Shown here piece after piece: positions 60,592 through 64,000 of a stretch of 64,000 nucleotides of DNA. The first letter of the stretch is position 1. Each line of letters begins with the position of its first letter. Position numbers and translations under genes: made by a program. The DNA comes from Abelmoschus esculentus (lineage: Eukaryota; Streptophyta; Magnoliopsida; Malvales; Malvaceae): positions 8,153,001 to 8,217,000 of the forward strand of contig JAUCBN010000054.1 of assembly GCA_035048815.1 (NCBI GenBank), given 5' to 3'. Below the pieces are notes generated by a model. That model was given only the letters and a program-made list of their open reading frames with translations, ran no database searches and was not told where the DNA came from.

Positions 60592-61785
60592 GGCCAACGG
60601 GAGTTGGTGTCCCTAAAAAGTAAGATTTACTTTGGTTTTGTGTAAAAGCAAATTAAGAGAAAGAAAGAAGACCGACAAGTACAATCCGCTTGCAATGCCC
60701 ACGTGTATTTTGTGTTTCTCCCCGTTGTCCGTATGCAGGGATGTAAAAGCAGTTGCTTTTAACTCCGTTTCGGTTTAAAATAGATATAAATTATTTTAGG
60801 TTGATATGAATTTTAATTTGATTTAAATCGAATAGGTTTTTGTTAGATTTTTGTATCGGGTTAAATTTTTACATCATTATTTTTATGACTTGATTTGACT
60901 AAAAGAAAAGTCATTAAATTGTTAAAAAAGACAGTATTAATATGATCATTAAATGGAATAAAATAAATTTTAAATTGTTGGTTTAAAAAAAATTAAATAA
61001 GTAACAATTATAACACAAAGTATTACTTGGTTATAACATAAAATATAAAACAAAAAAATGTAAAAAAAAAATATTGCTACATAAATCTAGTTAATTAAAT
61101 CTAAAACTCTTTAAACACATGGTAAGAATTAATATTATAACTTAAAATTTTATCCAAAAATATTATTTCTTATCAAACATATAAGAATTTATGCTACTAC
61201 GTAAATTTGTACCATGTCCAACATAAATTTTTATAAAAAATTATAAGAAAATATATTATAACATAATTTTTTAGCATTCGATTGAAGGGTTTTTAATTTG
61301 ATTATATGAGGTGATCATTTGTGCAATTATATTTTTTATTCGGTTCTATAAATATTATTTATGTAGGTTCTATAACAATTTTTATAGATACCCTATTTCT
61401 TATGAATTTAATTGCAAATAGAGTTATCCTTTAGATTTATGTTATAACATAATTTATTATAATAAGTTTTAGTGATTTTAGATTTGATGATATAAGGTAA
61501 GAATTTGTGTTATTACCTCTTTTCGTATTCGATTTATAATAATTTATGTATGTTTCATAACAATTTGTATAAATATCCTATTTTTTATGAGTTCTATAGT
61601 CACTAATTTTATCTAAGGTATAAACCCGATTTTAATTTTTACTTTGGGCTTGTTTATTGTTATTATAAAATCAAAAAAATATTATAAATATATTATTTCA
61701 ATTTTGCTTTTGCTAACATTATTTATATTAATTAAAAATTGCAAAAAAGCTACATATATGTTGTTATAATTTGAAAATCCAAAAA

Positions 61786-61824
<39 letters not shown>

Positions 61825-62330
61825 CTTTTCATGTAAATATTATATTCATATATGTTGAGTGGATCAAAACAATAAAAATGGTAAAGAGGTGGGTAAATTA
61901 GCAATGAAAAAATTTGTGGAAGGTTTGGTAAAATGGAAAAATTGAGACATAATGATTTATAGTGGTTCAAGCTTCGAACAAGCTCTACATCCACTATTTT
62001 AGCTCACACTAAGGATTTTCAATCCAATTCGCTAATGAATTCGACCTTTTTCTCGGTTCAAGGGATAATCGTTACAACAAGTCAATTTTTCTACCCAAAG
62101 ATTTATTTAACCTCACAAGGTGATGAGTGCCCAAAAGTCCTCATTTTTATATCATTTTCCCACTCGTTTATTACTAATAAAGACAGACTTAAAGGCGATA
62201 ATGGATATTTCTGGTTATTTTCCACTTTTCAGCATCTCAACACTTAAATTATGAATTTATCTATTATTTGGCATAAAATAGGTACGGTTAATGGTTTCTT
62301 CTCTTAGACAGGAAACTACCACATAGGTAA
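60592..62330. other. P4H 5' flank and AT-rich intergenic sequence
   Basis: 60592-60760 is the GC-richer 5' leader/promoter area of the minus-strand P4H gene. Beyond that the sequence is AT-rich with no supported gene. An (ATT)n microsatellite of about 35 bp lies at 61786-61821. No TATA box can be assigned confidently. Confidence 0.5.
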
Positions 62331-63433
62331 TGTCAGATAGCATGATGGATGCTGGAAACCAAAGCTGGAATGCAGATTAGTACCCGCCTCGGTAGCACTT
62401 GAAGGCCTCGGCAGCACTTGGAGGCTGCAGCAGCATCGGAGGCCACGGCAGCACCTGAAACATAAATGTTGATATGATAGACGATATGAAGAGAAAAATA
62501 AGGTGGACGTTTTAAGACAAGCAACATAGAAATCGGAACTGAAGAACACACGAAAAGCCAAGGTCAAAGGCCACGCGGGAAAAGAATCCTTATAGGAATA
62601 AACTAGGAAATAAAATAAATATCTTTTATTTATGTACTTAACTTGTGTTTTACTCCAAGTTGTATTCCTACTTTGGAAAGGTTTGCCCTAGGTCAAGCCT
62701 ATATAAACCATAGCCTATGTAGAGAGGAGGATATCTCGAAATCAAGTTTCATAGAAAAACCCTAAACTCCTCCATCGTCCCCTTGGGGTTTAGGTTAGAT
62801 TGTGGAGTAGTTGTGGAAGAAAATTGTACTTTGCTTTCTTGTTTCATGCAATAAAATATCGAGGTTTGCTTATTCTTTGCCATTCATTGTTCTTGCATTC
62901 AAGCTCGGGAGAGAAGTTTGTGAGAGATCTATTTATCTAGCATCGGGAGATGTAGATTCACGAAAGGGATAAGTACGGTATTTCAATCGCGAAATACTAA
63001 CTCCGCCTAGGGATAGGTTAAGAGTTTCAGCGGCTAAAAGAAGTGTGAGATTGGTTATGATTATAATTGATTCACGCCGGGAGGTATCATCAAGGATTGA
63101 TCACCAACAGTACTTCGACTTAGGGATAAGCGGGGTCATCCAAGGAAAATTTGCCGAACCTTGATTAAGTCCACCCAAGAGCAAGGGATTGCCGCGGCGG
63201 ACGTAATCCTTCACAGCCGAGGCAGTAAAACCCACACTACGAAGCACTCTAACCTGCCCCACTTTTCTATCCTTGATTTCTTGATCATTTATCTTTATTG
63301 CTTTAATTAGTTTCCTTAGTTATAATCCAACTCAATTATTTGTGTCTTTACTTTTCCATTGTGCAAGAAGAATAAATTGCATAAGTAAAGTCAATCCTCG
63401 TGGGTTCGACATCTTAAATACTACAATCTGACA
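62331..63433 (+). mobile_element. Probable solo LTR
   Basis: Ends TGTCAGAT at 62331 and ATCTGACA at 63433 are perfect inverted 8-mers around 1103 bp. CCTATATAAACC near 62697 is a TATA-like box, followed by leader-like sequence. No primer site or coding sequence follows. Flanking bases do not give a clear 5-bp duplication, so this stays probable. Confidence 0.55.
62387..62460. repeat. Short imperfect tandem repeat (18-19 bp x 4)
   Basis: Four units based on CCTCGGCAGCACTTGGAGG follow one another. They are much GC-richer than the surroundings and lie in the upstream part of the probable LTR. Confidence 0.75.
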
Positions 63434-63681
63434 AAGGTGGAAGGACGAATGCTTCATCATAAAAGCAGGACTTCCTAGCCTCTATCACAAGGGTTACAAG
63501 AAATCAAGAAATGCAATTAAGGTTTCTCTCAAAGAAATATTTGTCCCAATTACAAGTATAACACTACCCAAACTCAATTAAAATAGATAAGAATGAAGTA
63601 CAAGAGCTAGTGTAAGAAGTTTGGCAATAAGGTGCTTGGAGTTGCATTTGGATGCTTGTATGTTTAATTTAAGATCAATAG
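63434..63681. other. Unassigned spacer
   Basis: This is about 250 bp between two LTR-type repeats, without a coding frame or recognisable motif. Confidence 0.4.
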
Positions 63682-64000
63682 TGTAACCCCCGACCCCGTC
63701 TAGACAAAACCCGACTAGAACGAGTTATACGGGGAATACCGAGGCTAATCCGGAGACTCATCCCGATAAACAACCCTAAAAGATTTTCTTTTTATATTAT
63801 CTAGATGCTTTATTTTGATATTACATATTCATGCATAGATTATATTCAATTGCAGCGAAAACAAATAAGGAACGAGTCTTAAAATGTACAAACATGCTTT
63901 AGGGACTAAAATGTAATTTTCTAAAAATTTAGGGAAAATTGTGAAATTATTTAAACCATCTTTAATTAGTTTCATTACATGCTTGTATCTCAAATTTCAA
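63682..64000 (+). repeat. LTR start (family shared with 20282), cut by window end
   Basis: It begins TGTAACCCCCGACCCCG and is homologous over its whole visible length to 20282-20600. The TGTAACCC start is typical of gypsy LTRs. The rest lies outside the window. Confidence 0.6.

Noticed and set aside
61786..61821. (ATT)n tract as a regulatory element
   Set aside because: A simple microsatellite; nothing suggests more than replication slippage.
1..64000. CRISPR arrays, bacterial operons, tRNA or rRNA genes
   Set aside because: The sequence is plant nuclear DNA; no spaced palindromic array or cloverleaf-type sequence was recognised by eye, though a dedicated tRNA scan was not possible.

Overview
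This is plant nuclear DNA, most likely from a eudicot. It is AT-rich, has spliced genes with GT-AG introns, and is packed with plant-type LTR retrotransposons (primer-binding sites resembling the initiator tRNA-Met complement), a CACTA DNA transposon and small repeats. There is no bacterial-style operon, CRISPR array or recognisable tRNA/rRNA gene. The species cannot be fixed from the sequence alone.

Only two host genes are supported, both on the minus strand and both only partly visible as open frames because they are spliced. (1) At 3469-3973 a two-exon gene encodes a 124-residue protein with a chloroplast transit peptide, a twin-arginine thylakoid signal and a short proline/lysine-rich mature part. 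(2) At 38563-60591 a twelve-exon gene matches plant prolyl 4-hydroxylase (Arabidopsis P4H1 type). All splice sites and catalytic residues can be found, but exon 9 has an in-frame TAA at codon 186, and intron 10 is about 16 kb long because transposable elements have piled up in it.

Layout: 1-1075 is a tandem array of about 168 bp units; 1076-3468 is intergenic; 3469-3973 is the chloroplast-protein gene; about 4250-4890 is a fold-back repeat with telomere-like degenerate motifs; 5357-13744 is a solo LTR (5-bp duplication TGGTT) split by a 6.9 kb CACTA transposon at 6713-13648 (3-bp duplication CTT); 14704-18271 is a young gag/protease-only LTR element; 19331-20281 is an LTR plus gag fragment; 20282-22348 is retroelement debris; 22354-23802 is a second, inverted and uninterrupted copy of the first solo LTR; 23975-25375 is another solo LTR (duplication TATTA); 26580-38209 is a degraded copia element carrying a chromovirus at 27907-33878 (duplication TTATG); 38563-60591 is the P4H gene with, in intron 10, a decayed gypsy element broken by a copia deletion derivative (itself holding a small inverted-repeat element), a non-autonomous LTR element, an LTR fragment and a further gypsy element at 49963-54940 (duplication AAATA). 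The right edge carries a probable solo LTR at 62331-63433 and the start of another LTR at 63682.

The window is best read as two ordinary genes in a landscape of nested insertions whose order can be worked out. The most informative points are the CACTA insertion with a paralogous empty site in the same window, the nonsense-mutated P4H gene with its TE-filled intron, the young gag-only retrotransposon, the chromovirus whose gag start is fused to its reverse transcriptase, and LTRs carrying heat-shock-element-like arrays. I found no wholly new protein system; the closest candidates are the orphan frame at 47662-48363 and the fold-back repeat near 4.5 kb.
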